A stretch of DNA of 64,000 nucleotides from an uncultured Opitutia bacterium (GTDB taxonomy: Bacteria; Verrucomicrobiota; Verrucomicrobiia; Opitutales; Opitutaceae). The position numbers and the translations under genes are program-made. Under the pieces are notes generated by a model, which was given only the letters and a program-made list of their open reading frames with translations, did not search any database and was not told the DNA's origin. This document shows positions 44,919-52,673 of this stretch, piece after piece. Position 1 is the stretch's first letter; each line of letters opens with the position of its first letter. Where the stretch lies: positions 62,001 to 126,000 of the forward strand of contig CAIUOU010000110.1 of assembly GCA_903900845.1 (NCBI GenBank). Reading direction: 5' to 3'.

Positions 44919-45839
44919 TCACTTCTCGGCGGCGATGCGGCGGAGGTAGGCGCCGTACGAGGATTTTCCGAGACGGGCGATGTTGGCCTCGAGCCCGGCG
45001 CGGTCGATCCAACCCTGGCGCCACGCGATCTCCTCGAGGCAGGCGATCTTCAGGCCCTGGCGGTTCTCGATGACCGAGACGAACTGCCCGGCCTCGAGGA
45101 GCGAGTCGTGCGTGCCGGTGTCGAGCCACGCGGTGCCGCGCCCCAGAACCTCGACGTGCAGTTTTCCGGCCTCGAGGTACAGGCGGTTGAGGTCGGTGAT
45201 CTCCAGCTCGCCGCGTTTCGACGGCTTCAGGCGCCGGGAGAACGCGACGACGTCGGAGTCGTAGTAATAAATTCCCGGGATGGCGTAGTTGGACTTCGGC
45301 TGGGCGGGTTTTTCCTCGAGGGAAAGCACGCGTCCGTCGGTCGCGAATTCCACCACACCGTAGCTCTTCGGATCCGCCACATGGTAGCCGAAGATGGTGG
45401 CGCCGGAGGTGCGTGCGGTGGCGCGCTCAAGGGACTTCACCAGGTCGTGGCCGTAAAAAAGGTTGTCGCCGAGCACCAAGGCGGCCGGTTCGTTTTTCAG
45501 GAAGCCCACGTCCTCGGCGATGTGGAACGCCTGCGCGAGCCCGTCGGGGCTGGGTTGCTCGGCGTAGGTGAACTTCACGCCGAGGTTGGCTCCGTCGCCC
45601 AGCAGCTTGCGGAAAAGCGGCAGGTCGGTCGGCGTGGAAATGATGAGAATCTCGCGGATCCCGGAGAGCATCAGCACCGACAGCGGGTAGTAGACCATCG
45701 GCTTGTCGTACACCGGCATGAGCTGCTTCGAGACCGCGATGGTGAGCGGGTACAGCCGCGTGCCGGAGCCGCCGGCGAGGATGATGCCCTTGCGGGCAGG
45801 CGATAGGCGATGGGCTTTGGGCGATGGGTCAACGTTCAT
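44919..45839 (-). CDS. rmlA: glucose-1-phosphate thymidylyltransferase
   Basis: Encodes 306 aa. The nucleotidyltransferase motif [14 protein letters not shown] (residues 20-33), the conserved [18 protein letters not shown] and a Gly/Asp-rich [13 protein letters not shown] identify the first enzyme of dTDP-L-rhamnose synthesis (dTTP + glucose-1-P). Normal RmlA proteins begin close to the MKGIILAGG position. Here 17 extra residues precede it, and residues 5-14 ([10 protein letters not shown]) are encoded by the left arm of the repeat next to the four-helix gene. The start overlaps that gene by 11 bp. The activity is probably intact because the core is complete. Confidence 0.93.
   Translation of the reverse strand: MNVDPSPKAHRLSPARKGIILAGGSGTRLYPLTIAVSKQLMPVYDKPMVYYPLSVLMLSGIREILIISTPTDLPLFRKLLGDGANLGVKFTYAEQPSPDGLAQAFHIAEDVGFLKNEPAALVLGDNLFYGHDLVKSLERATARTSGATIFGYHVADPKSYGVVEFATDGRVLSLEEKPAQPKSNYAIPGIYYYDSDVVAFSRRLKPSKRGELEITDLNRLYLEAGKLHVEVLGRGTAWLDTGTHDSLLEAGQFVSVIENRQGLKIACLEEIAWRQGWIDRAGLEANIARLGKSSYGAYLRRIAAEK
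45799..45828. repeat. left repeat of the four-helix element
   Basis: GGCGATAGGCGATGGG (45799-45814) is an exact inverted match to 46184-46199. A further GGGCGATGGG unit at 45819-45828 follows. The repeat lies within the coding start of rmlA and ends at the stop of the four-helix gene. Confidence 0.8.
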
Positions 45840-46188
45840 AGGTTGCGGATCTGGCTTTGATCAGGGCGCCAAGTCGACGGCCGACGACGATTGCTTGCTG
45901 CTGAATACTGTGGACGCGTTCCGCGGGCAGAAGACCTACCTCTTGGGCGATTTCCAGCTGGGTCCGAAGTTCGGCCAAAGATCCCTTTGCGATATAGAAG
46001 AAACGGACGGAATCGCGATCCGTGTCACGTTCGTCTCCCTCCGCGATGTTCGAGGGGACGCTCACTGCCGCGCGGCGTATCTGGTCGCGCAGTGCCGGGT
46101 CGCGCAGGCGGTCGGTCGCCTTGTAGGTCTCGACCGTGAGCGCCATCGCATCTTTCCAGACCTGCAGATTTTGGAAGCCCGTTCCCAT
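45829..46188 (-). CDS. four-helix bundle protein (23S rRNA-IVP / Avd-like family)
   Basis: Encodes 119 aa, all-helical and soluble. The opening [21 protein letters not shown] and the central [20 protein letters not shown] (residues about 36-55) are the signature of the family first found as intervening-sequence proteins in 23S rRNA genes, to which the Avd subunit of diversity-generating retroelements is related. The molecular role of solitary members is unknown. Here the gene interrupts the rml cluster between rmlB and rmlA, all on the minus strand. Its ATG lies inside the right repeat and its stop touches the left repeat. No rRNA, reverse transcriptase or variable-repeat pair is near. It looks like a small mobile cassette that carries its own gene. 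Confidence 0.88.
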   Translation of the reverse strand: MGTGFQNLQVWKDAMALTVETYKATDRLRDPALRDQIRRAAVSVPSNIAEGDERDTDRDSVRFFYIAKGSLAELRTQLEIAQEVGLLPAERVHSIQQQAIVVGRRLGALIKARSATYER

Positions 46189-46213
46189 CGCCTATCGCCG
46201 ATCGCCCATCGCC
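46184..46213. repeat. right repeat of the four-helix element
   Basis: CCCATCGCCTATCGCC (46184-46199) is the exact inverted match of 45799-45814. The outward continuation GCCCATCGCC (46204-46213) repeats the unit. It holds the start codon of the four-helix gene and abuts the rmlB stop codon. Confidence 0.8.
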
Positions 46214-46214
46214 A

Positions 46215-47285
46215 TCACCCTTTAGCCCCTAGCCTTTCACGCGCGTAACGCGTGGCGGTGATCTCCGCCGCCCAACTACGGTGCGTGAGATACCATTCGA
46301 CCGTCTTCTCGATGCCGGTGGCGAAGGACTCGCGCGGGGACCAGCCGAGCTCGCGCTGGAGCTTCTCGCAGTTGATCGCGTAGCGGCGGTCGTGGCCGGG
46401 GCGATCGGCGACGTAGATGATCTGCGTGGTGTAGGATTTGCCGTCGGCGCGGGGCGACTTGCGGTCGAGCAGCGCGCAGATCGCGCGTACGATCTCGATG
46501 TTCGGTTTCTCGTTCAGGCCGCCGACGTTGTAGGTCTCGCCGACGCGACCTTTCTGGAGCACCAGCCAGATGGCGGCGGCGTGGTCCTCCACGTAGAGCC
46601 AGTCGCGCACCTGCATGCCGTCTCCGTAAACCGGCAGGCCTTTTCCCTCGAGGGCGTTGAGGATCATCAGCGGGATCAGCTTCTCGGGGAAGTGGTACGG
46701 GCCGTAGTTGTTCGAGCAGTTGGTCGTGAGCGTGGGCAGCTTGTAGGTGTGCTGGTAGGCGCGCACGAGGTGGTCGCTGGCGGCCTTGGACGCCGCGTAG
46801 GGGGAGTTCGGCGCGAAGGGCGTTTCCTCGGTGAAGGCGGGGTCGTCCGGCGCGAGCGTGCCGTAGACCTCGTCGGTCGAGACGTGCAGGAAACGGAAGG
46901 CCGCCTTGCGCGGTTCGGGCAGCTTCGCCCAGTGCACGCGCGCGGCGTTGAGCAGGCGCAAGGTGCCGACGACGTTGGTCTGCACGAACGGCTCCGGCGA
47001 ATCAATCGAGCGGTCCACGTGTGACTCCGCGGCGAAGTTCACCACGGCGTCGATCGCGTGCTCGGCCAGCAGGCGCGACACCAGCTCGGTGTCACCGATC
47101 CCGCCGTGGGCGAAGACGTAGCGCGGGTCACCCGCGAGGTCGGCGAGGTTGGCGGGGTTTCCCGCGTAAGTGAGGGCGTCGAGGTTGACGACCTTGGCCG
47201 CGGCGCCGGGACCTTTTTCCAGCAGCCGCTGCCGGATGAAGTTGGAACCGATGAAGCCGCAGCCGCCGGTGACGAGGAGGTTCAT
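46215..47285 (-). CDS. rmlB: dTDP-glucose 4,6-dehydratase
   Basis: Encodes 356 aa. The NAD motif GGCGFIGSNF is at residues 7-16, the active-site STDEVYG at 136-142 with the Asp/Glu pair, and the catalytic YAASK at 163-167. It converts dTDP-glucose to dTDP-4-keto-6-deoxyglucose, the second step of the rhamnose pathway. The last residues (RLGAKG) end directly at the four-helix element, so the very C terminus may have been altered by its arrival. Upstream, a polypurine tract and palindromes replace a normal leader. Confidence 0.94.
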   Translation of the reverse strand: MNLLVTGGCGFIGSNFIRQRLLEKGPGAAAKVVNLDALTYAGNPANLADLAGDPRYVFAHGGIGDTELVSRLLAEHAIDAVVNFAAESHVDRSIDSPEPFVQTNVVGTLRLLNAARVHWAKLPEPRKAAFRFLHVSTDEVYGTLAPDDPAFTEETPFAPNSPYAASKAASDHLVRAYQHTYKLPTLTTNCSNNYGPYHFPEKLIPLMILNALEGKGLPVYGDGMQVRDWLYVEDHAAAIWLVLQKGRVGETYNVGGLNEKPNIEIVRAICALLDRKSPRADGKSYTTQIIYVADRPGHDRRYAINCEKLQRELGWSPRESFATGIEKTVEWYLTHRSWAAEITATRYARERLGAKG

Positions 47286-47528
47286 TTTTAGAAGGGATAG
47301 GGAAAGTGAGGGTGAAAGAGAGGGAGAGGGGGAGAGAAAGAGGGGCGTGGGGCGCGATCAGGACATGGGTAACACCTTAGGAAAGGTCCGCGGCGTCAGC
47401 CGCGGCTACACCCCATGCTCCGTGGCCTCGGAGCGACTCTCTGTGAACTCTGTGTCAAAGGATCGTATCCTTCAGTCGGTGACTCCACCTCGTCGAATTC
47501 ATCCGTATTTTCCGGGAATCGCACGGCC
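47286..47528. other. spacer between rmlD and rmlB with polypurine tract and palindromes
   Basis: No gene in 243 bp. Bases 47290-47345 are nearly all purines on the plus strand (32 uninterrupted from 47314), so the rmlB leader mRNA would be a pyrimidine run without a ribosome-binding site. GGACATGGGTAACACCTT (47361-47378) is followed by two hairpins: ACCTT-AGGA-AAGGT (47374-47387) and CCGCGGC-GTCA-GCCGCGG (47388-47405) with GTAG on the minus strand at 47409-47406, a REP-like layout. The GGACATGGGTAACA string resembles sequences I associate with IS481-type insertions; that is from memory and not verified. Confidence 0.5.
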
Positions 47529-48401
47529 TCAGGCCTCGACGACCTGCTTCAGGCTCTCGTGCCAGTCGGGGAGACGAAGCCCGAAGGCACGCTCGAGTTT
47601 GGCGGCCGCCATCACGGAGTAGGCCGGGCGCTTGGTCGGCGTGGGGTATTCGGCGGAGGTAATCGCCTCGACCTCGCGGCATTTGCGCGTCTCTGGCGGC
47701 ATCAAATCGATGATCGCCTTCGCGAAACCGTGCCAGCTGGTCTGACCGGACGAGCACAGGTGGTAAGTGCCGCTGAGGCGGCGGGCATCGTCGGGTTGGC
47801 GTACTTGCAGGAGCGCCTGGGCGGTCGTCTCCGCGATCATCCGCGACCATGTGGGGCAGCCGACCTGGTCGGCGACGACCCGGAGCTTCTCCCGCTCCCG
47901 GGCCAGCCGCTGCATCGTGAGCATGAAGTTGGCGCCGCGCGCGCCGTATACCCAGCACAGGCGGAAGATCAGGTGGTCGCAGCCGGCGGCGCGGATCGCC
48001 TCGTCCCCCGCGTGCTTGGTGTGGGCGTAGGCGCCGAGCGGGTTCGGATCGTCGGTCTCGACGTACGGCGTCGTCTTGGTGCCGTCGAAGACGTAGTCCG
48101 TCGAGTAATGCACCAGCAGGGCCCCGCGTTTTCTCGCTTCCTCGGCCATGATACCCGGGGCATCCGCGTTGATCTTGGTGGCGAGGGCGAGTTCGGACTC
48201 GGCCTTGTCGACCGCGGTGTAGGCGGCGGCGTTGATGATGACATCGGGCGCGGCGGCGGTGATCGCTTCGCGGACCGAGTCGGGGCGGGTGAAGTCGACG
48301 TCCGGGTAGTCAACACACGTGACGCGCGCCAGCGGCGCGAGGGTGCGGCGAAGTTCCCAGCCGACCTGGCCGACTTTGCCGAAAAGCAGGATGTTTTTCA
48401 T
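47529..48401 (-). CDS. rmlD: dTDP-4-dehydrorhamnose reductase
   Basis: Encodes 290 aa. The N-terminal NLLFGKVGQVG-type motif (ILLFGKVGQVGWEL, residues 4-17) is the RmlD version of the Rossmann glycine loop. The mid region has IINAAAYTAVDKAE, STDYVFDG and YAHTK (residues 125-129, catalytic Tyr and Lys). It makes the last step to dTDP-L-rhamnose with NADPH. It starts 18 bp downstream of rmlC. Confidence 0.93.
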   Translation of the reverse strand: MKNILLFGKVGQVGWELRRTLAPLARVTCVDYPDVDFTRPDSVREAITAAAPDVIINAAAYTAVDKAESELALATKINADAPGIMAEEARKRGALLVHYSTDYVFDGTKTTPYVETDDPNPLGAYAHTKHAGDEAIRAAGCDHLIFRLCWVYGARGANFMLTMQRLAREREKLRVVADQVGCPTWSRMIAETTAQALLQVRQPDDARRLSGTYHLCSSGQTSWHGFAKAIIDLMPPETRKCREVEAITSAEYPTPTKRPAYSVMAAAKLERAFGLRLPDWHESLKQVVEA

Positions 48402-48419
48402 GCGCGGAGGAGCGGCGCC

Positions 48420-48965
48420 CTAGAAGAGTTTCTCGCGCGGAAGATCGCGCAGGAGCGGTGACTGGGTGTCGCGGGCAGACAGGAGCGGCTGCGTGGTCGG
48501 CCAGGCGATGCCGACGTCGGGGTCGTCCCAGCGGAAGCCGATTTCATCCTTGGGCGCGTACAAGTCCGTGCACTTGTAGTGGAAGAGCGCGTTTTCGCTG
48601 GTGACGACAAACCCGTGCGCGAACCCGGGAGGCACCCAGAACTGCCGCTTGTTTTCGGCGGAGAGGGTCACGCCAAACCATTTGCCGAACGTCGGCGAGG
48701 CGCGGCGGAGGTCGACGACCACGTCCCAGACCTCCCCTTGCCAGACCGAGACCAGCTTGCCCTGGGGATTGGGGTTTTGCGCGTGCATGCCCCGCAGGGT
48801 GTGGCGGCAGGAGAAGGAGAAATTATCCTGCATGAATTCCAGCGCGATCCCCGCCTGCCGGTAGCGGGTGCGATTGTATGACTCGACGAAGAACCCGCGC
48901 GGGTCACCGAAAACCTTGGGTTCGATGATGAGGGGGCCCTCGAGCGGGCAGGGGAGGATGTTCAT
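48420..48965 (-). CDS. rmlC: dTDP-4-dehydrorhamnose 3,5-epimerase
   Basis: Encodes 181 aa, the usual RmlC length. The cupin fold shows FFVESYN, LRGMHAQ with the base H61, GEVWDVVVDLR, FWVPPGFAHGF and HYKCTDLY with the acid Tyr. It epimerises C3 and C5 of the keto sugar. The ATG at 48965 is preferred over an upstream Met because it begins directly before the first strand. Order on the minus strand is rmlC-rmlD-rmlB-(four-helix)-rmlA. Confidence 0.93.
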   Translation of the reverse strand: MNILPCPLEGPLIIEPKVFGDPRGFFVESYNRTRYRQAGIALEFMQDNFSFSCRHTLRGMHAQNPNPQGKLVSVWQGEVWDVVVDLRRASPTFGKWFGVTLSAENKRQFWVPPGFAHGFVVTSENALFHYKCTDLYAPKDEIGFRWDDPDVGIAWPTTQPLLSARDTQSPLLRDLPREKLF

Positions 48966-49041
48966 GGTCGCGCGTGCGGCTGGTGGCGGAGGCAACCTTT
49001 TGGCGCGGGAACCGACAAGGTCGATTTCCCGCCCGTTCGGC

Positions 49042-49794
49042 TCACTTCCTCCGGTAGTCCCCGCGGCTGAAATACTTTTCCAACCAGACGTAGGCGCAGA
49101 TGAAGAAATAGCGGCTGCCCATCTCCTTGATCTTGAGCTTGGCGACCCCGTGCCGGCGGTTGCGCCACGAGATCGGGGTGATCGCGTAGGAATAGCCTCG
49201 GACGATCGCTTTGAGCGGGATCTCGACGGTGAGGTTGAAGTGCGGCGCGAGGAACGGGCGGCAGCCGTCGATCACCGTGCGACGGTAGGCCTTGAAGGCG
49301 TTCGTGGTGTCGTTGAGCGGGATGTTGAAGCCGATCCGCACGAGTAGATTCGCGAGGCGGTTAACCAGAAGTTTCACCCTGGGATAGTCGTGCACGCTGC
49401 CGCCGGACACGAAGCGACTCCCGAACGCGCAGTCGTAACCTTGGTTGAGCAGCCGCCAGTAGGTCACGGCGTCCTGGGGTGAGTCGGACGCGTCGGCCAT
49501 CATCACCACGACGGCGTCGCCGCGGCTGTGGTCAATTCCCCAGACGACGGCGCGGCCGAAACCGTGCGTGCCACTTTCGTTACGCGTGGGAGCCAGCGCG
49601 GGGTGGCGGGCCTTTAGTTCCTGCAGGACCTCCCACGTGCGGTCGCGGCTGCCGTCGTCCACCACCACGATCTCGTGCGGCACGCCTTCACGCTCTAGAT
49701 GCGCGGTGAGGCTGGCGAGGGTCGGGGGCAGGGACTCCTCCTCGTCGCGTGCGGGGATCACGACGGAGAGCAGGGTGAGAGGGCCGCCTGGCAT
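49042..49794 (-). CDS. family 2 glycosyltransferase (dolichyl-phosphate mannosyltransferase-like)
   Basis: Encodes 250 aa without clear membrane helices. Motifs are LSVVIPARDEEESLPPTL, IVVVDDGSRDRT, VVMMADASDSPQD (metal site, DxSD) and a conserved RRHGVAKLKIKEMGSRY near the C terminus, all as in DPM1-like transferases. It starts 11 bp after the epimerase stop; a GTG overlapping that stop is an alternative start. It lies just upstream of rmlC and probably charges a lipid carrier for the same polymer. Confidence 0.88.
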   Translation of the reverse strand: MPGGPLTLLSVVIPARDEEESLPPTLASLTAHLEREGVPHEIVVVDDGSRDRTWEVLQELKARHPALAPTRNESGTHGFGRAVVWGIDHSRGDAVVVMMADASDSPQDAVTYWRLLNQGYDCAFGSRFVSGGSVHDYPRVKLLVNRLANLLVRIGFNIPLNDTTNAFKAYRRTVIDGCRPFLAPHFNLTVEIPLKAIVRGYSYAITPISWRNRRHGVAKLKIKEMGSRYFFICAYVWLEKYFSRGDYRRK

Positions 49795-49805
49795 CTTTTC
49801 GCGGG

Positions 49806-50870
49806 TCACAGGGGGGCTGAGGTCTCCAGCCAACGCGTATGACAGCGGGCGTGGTCGGCGATCTCGGTCAGGATGGCCTCGGTCGAAATCGCCGGCTGCC
49901 AATTCCACAGGCGCGTGGCCTTGGCGTGATCCAGCACGATCCAGGGGATGTCGAAAGGCCGGGGCGTCCCGTCCACGCCAACCTCATGCGGTCCGAGATG
50001 GGTGGAGCACCAGTCGCTGAGTTGGCGCAGCGACCTCGCTGAGGCGGCGCCACCGGAGAAATTCGCGAGGCGGTCGCCCGGTCCCACCTTGGGAGCCGCC
50101 ATCTGGCGCGTGAGCACCGGTATGAGATCGCGCGGATGCAGGCAGTCGCGCACCTGATACCCGTGGCCCCCGAAGCCGAGGTAGCGCAGGGGGCGGCGCT
50201 GCAGCCACGAATTGATCCAGTAGGCGAAGATGCCTTGATCGGGGCGACCGAACTGACCCGCGCCGGCCAGCACGCCGCAGCGGTTGACGAACACCGGGAG
50301 GCCGAATGTTTCGCCGTACTCGAGCGCAAGTACCTCGCTCGCGAGCTTCGTGGCCCCGTAAAGTGAGATTGGGGCGCCGGTGGGAAACTCCTCGGTGATG
50401 CCCCCGGGCGCGAGTCCTCGCGCCGACGCCTCCGCCACAGGAGCGAAGGCGTTGTTGCGCACACCCATGGGCAGTTCCGCCAGGGCGGGGATCGAGTAGA
50501 CGCGACTGGTGCTTAGCAGAATGAAGCCAGCGCGGTGGTGCTTGCAGTACTCCAGCACGTTCACGGTGCCGCCGAGGTTGTGCTCCACGAGCTGCCGTGA
50601 GCTGGTGCGACCGTCGACCCCAGCCAGCACGCTCGGGTTGGCGGCGGCGTCGATAACCCAGTCCGCCGGCGGCAGCGCATCGAGGTCGCTCGCCGCGCGC
50701 AGATCGGCGTGGAACAGCTTCACCCCTAGCCGTTTCAACTCCTCGCGGTTCGTCTCGCTCCCGGGACGGATGAAGTTGTCGAACCCGGCCACCTGATGTC
50801 CCGCCGCGCCGAGCGCCCGTGCGAGCGTGCCGCCCACAAAGCCGCAGACACCGGAGATCAGGATGCGCAT
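49806..50870 (-). CDS. NAD-dependent epimerase, CDP-paratose/tyvelose epimerase-like
   Basis: Encodes 354 aa. It begins MRILISGVCGFVGGTLAR (NAD loop), and the active-site STSRVYSI and Y-GATK (SLYGATKLASE) give an intact Ser/Tyr/Lys triad. The conserved LNDCLHPRD-type segment (RDCLHPRDLI) and long middle insertion match CDP-paratose 2-epimerase relatives. It supplies a nucleotide sugar for the following glycosyltransferase. The start at 50870 gives the Rossmann strand; a longer frame upstream is ignored. Confidence 0.86.
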   Translation of the reverse strand: MRILISGVCGFVGGTLARALGAAGHQVAGFDNFIRPGSETNREELKRLGVKLFHADLRAASDLDALPPADWVIDAAANPSVLAGVDGRTSSRQLVEHNLGGTVNVLEYCKHHRAGFILLSTSRVYSIPALAELPMGVRNNAFAPVAEASARGLAPGGITEEFPTGAPISLYGATKLASEVLALEYGETFGLPVFVNRCGVLAGAGQFGRPDQGIFAYWINSWLQRRPLRYLGFGGHGYQVRDCLHPRDLIPVLTRQMAAPKVGPGDRLANFSGGAASARSLRQLSDWCSTHLGPHEVGVDGTPRPFDIPWIVLDHAKATRLWNWQPAISTEAILTEIADHARCHTRWLETSAPL

Positions 50871-50925
50871 GAACTCCAAGTGAACCGAATCCGGAAGGAG
50901 CGGGAAGAGCGTTTTTGCTCCGCGC

Positions 50926-51167
50926 AAAGGGGTCAGGGCGTTGAACGTTTTAGAAGCAGGGCGATTTAAACGCCCAACGCCCTGACCCTCTGTAGCCGCC
51001 TTCGAAGGGGTCAGGGCGTTAAATGTTTAGTGGAACGCGAATCCGTCCCTGCGGGTTAAGCTTACAAATATTTCATGTAGCTTTTATGGAACGACTTATG
51101 AGATCCGGACCGTTTGTGTGGCTCGCTGGCGAGAGGCCCGTTTCAACACCTAACGCCCTGACCCCTT
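50926..51167. repeat. four-copy GGGTCAGGGCGTT palindromic element
   Basis: A motif around AGGGGTCAGGGCGTTNAACG occurs four times in alternating orientation: plus at 50926-50951, minus at 50966-50989, plus at 51006-51029 and minus at 51141-51167. The first pair are 14 bp apart, the second about 110 bp. The intervening 51030-51140 is notably AT-richer than the window. No transposase is adjacent. The last copy supplies the final codons and TAG stop of the sialidase-like gene on the minus strand. Confidence 0.75.
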
Positions 51168-52673
51168 GGGGGCGGGGCGTGCGACGGGTTTGAATGCGAT
51201 CAGACGCCAGCCGCCGCGGCTGCGCTCTATCTGGCCGATGAATTCGCGGTCTGGTTGGGCCGCGAGCGCGACCAGCGCGGGTTCGACGGCCATTTCGACG
51301 CTGCCGGCCCGCATCACTCCCGGAAGGGCGTTGAGCTGCAGTTTGACGGTGCCCGTTAGTGCGCCCGGGCCTTGGGTAAGGCCACGGACCGCGAAGCCGC
51401 GCAGGTCCTCGGCCGGAGGCGCGCATTCGCAGCTCTTTTCCTCTTCCAGCAATTCACCCTCGGGGATTTCCACACGTAGCGTGCGAAGCGCCGGCGCGGT
51501 CTCGGCAGTGAACACCAACAACAATTCCGCCTTGGTCTTTCCGCCCGTATAGTCGCGCGCAACCACCAAGCGCGGAAAACCCCGGGCGCGCGCGTTGCCC
51601 GCGGCGGAGAGCACGACCGGCTCGCCCGCCGCAAAATCCGGATTCACGCGCCGGAGCCGGATGGCGCCCTCAGCGTCGACCCACGTTGCCAGCAGCGAGC
51701 CGTTGCGCAGGAGCGTCGTCGCGACGCGACCGGCCGGCTTGACTTCATCCAATCGCAGCGGCGCCACGAAACTTCCGCCGGCGTCGGTCGAGAAGCTCGC
51801 CAGCACGCGCGGGTCGGCATCCGCCGCCGTGAACCAAACCACCCCGGTTTGGCCGCCGATGTTCGCCAGTTGCGGACCGTTCACCGGGCAGGCGCTGATT
51901 TTCCATCCATCGACTCCCAGTGGTCGCGGCGCCTCCCACTTCACACCGTCGAAGCGCGCGACGCGGATGTCCCGGATTTCATCCGCGGTGCGCCCACGAT
52001 ACGCGACCAGCGCCGAGCCATCGGGAAACGTGGTCAAGGTCGTCTGGCAGCAATCGCAAACCGACGGATCGACAAGCGTGTCCAGCGCGGAATCACCCAG
52101 GATCCGTGCATAAAGGCGCTGCGCGTCACCGGGGCGGTGCTTGCCTCGCCCATCGAGCCACGCTGCCAGCACGCGGCCGTCCGGCAGGGTGGCAAGCGAG
52201 ACGAACTCCACCGATTCGCTCTCGCGCGTCAGCCGTTCCGGCGTGCTCCACGTGCGGCCTCCGTCGGCGGTGCGGCTGATCCTCGCGTGGTAGCCGTGCC
52301 CGTGCCCGGGGTGCGCGCCGGCGCTGGCGGCGGAAACGGGGTTGTTCACGAACCAGACCACAGTAGCGCGACCGTCTTCCCCGGCTGTCAGCGCGGGAAA
52401 GTCGGCCCAATTCACAAACCAGTCCGGCCCCTGCGCGATCGTCCGCGCCTCGCTCCAACTTTGCTGCTCCGGTCCGCGGGTGGCGAACCGCAGGACGTGA
52501 CCTCCGGGGACCGGTTCAATCCACGTCAGCCAAACCCTACCGTCGGGCGAAACCGCGAGGGATCCTCCGCTGGCGCCCGGGCCGGCCGGATTGGGGATCG
52601 CCTCGACGGTTATGTCCGCGCGCAGCGTGCACGCGAGGAGCGCAAAAAGAAACAGGACGGTGGACAACCTCAT
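51150..52673 (-). CDS. exported sialidase-fold (BNR) protein with metal-ligand clusters
   Basis: Encodes 507 aa with a signal peptide (residues 1-19). Asp-box repeats (SRTADGGRTWSTPE, FSTDAGGSF) mark a six-bladed sialidase-like propeller. Catalytic residues of true sialidases were not identified. Two unusual clusters occur: HPGHGHGYH (residues 121-129) and CDCC (206-209), plus CEC (415-417), suggesting metal binding. Its ATG overlaps the modB stop (ATGA). The last codons (PKGSGR, stop) lie in the flanking palindromic repeat. Confidence 0.8.
   Translation of the reverse strand: MRLSTVLFLFALLACTLRADITVEAIPNPAGPGASGGSLAVSPDGRVWLTWIEPVPGGHVLRFATRGPEQQSWSEARTIAQGPDWFVNWADFPALTAGEDGRATVVWFVNNPVSAASAGAHPGHGHGYHARISRTADGGRTWSTPERLTRESESVEFVSLATLPDGRVLAAWLDGRGKHRPGDAQRLYARILGDSALDTLVDPSVCDCCQTTLTTFPDGSALVAYRGRTADEIRDIRVARFDGVKWEAPRPLGVDGWKISACPVNGPQLANIGGQTGVVWFTAADADPRVLASFSTDAGGSFVAPLRLDEVKPAGRVATTLLRNGSLLATWVDAEGAIRLRRVNPDFAAGEPVVLSAAGNARARGFPRLVVARDYTGGKTKAELLLVFTAETAPALRTLRVEIPEGELLEEEKSCECAPPAEDLRGFAVRGLTQGPGALTGTVKLQLNALPGVMRAGSVEMAVEPALVALAAQPDREFIGQIERSRGGWRLIAFKPVARPAPKGSGR

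Noticed and set aside
45829-46188. Diversity-generating retroelement
   Set aside because: The Avd-like gene is present but there is no reverse transcriptase and no template/variable repeat pair within the window.
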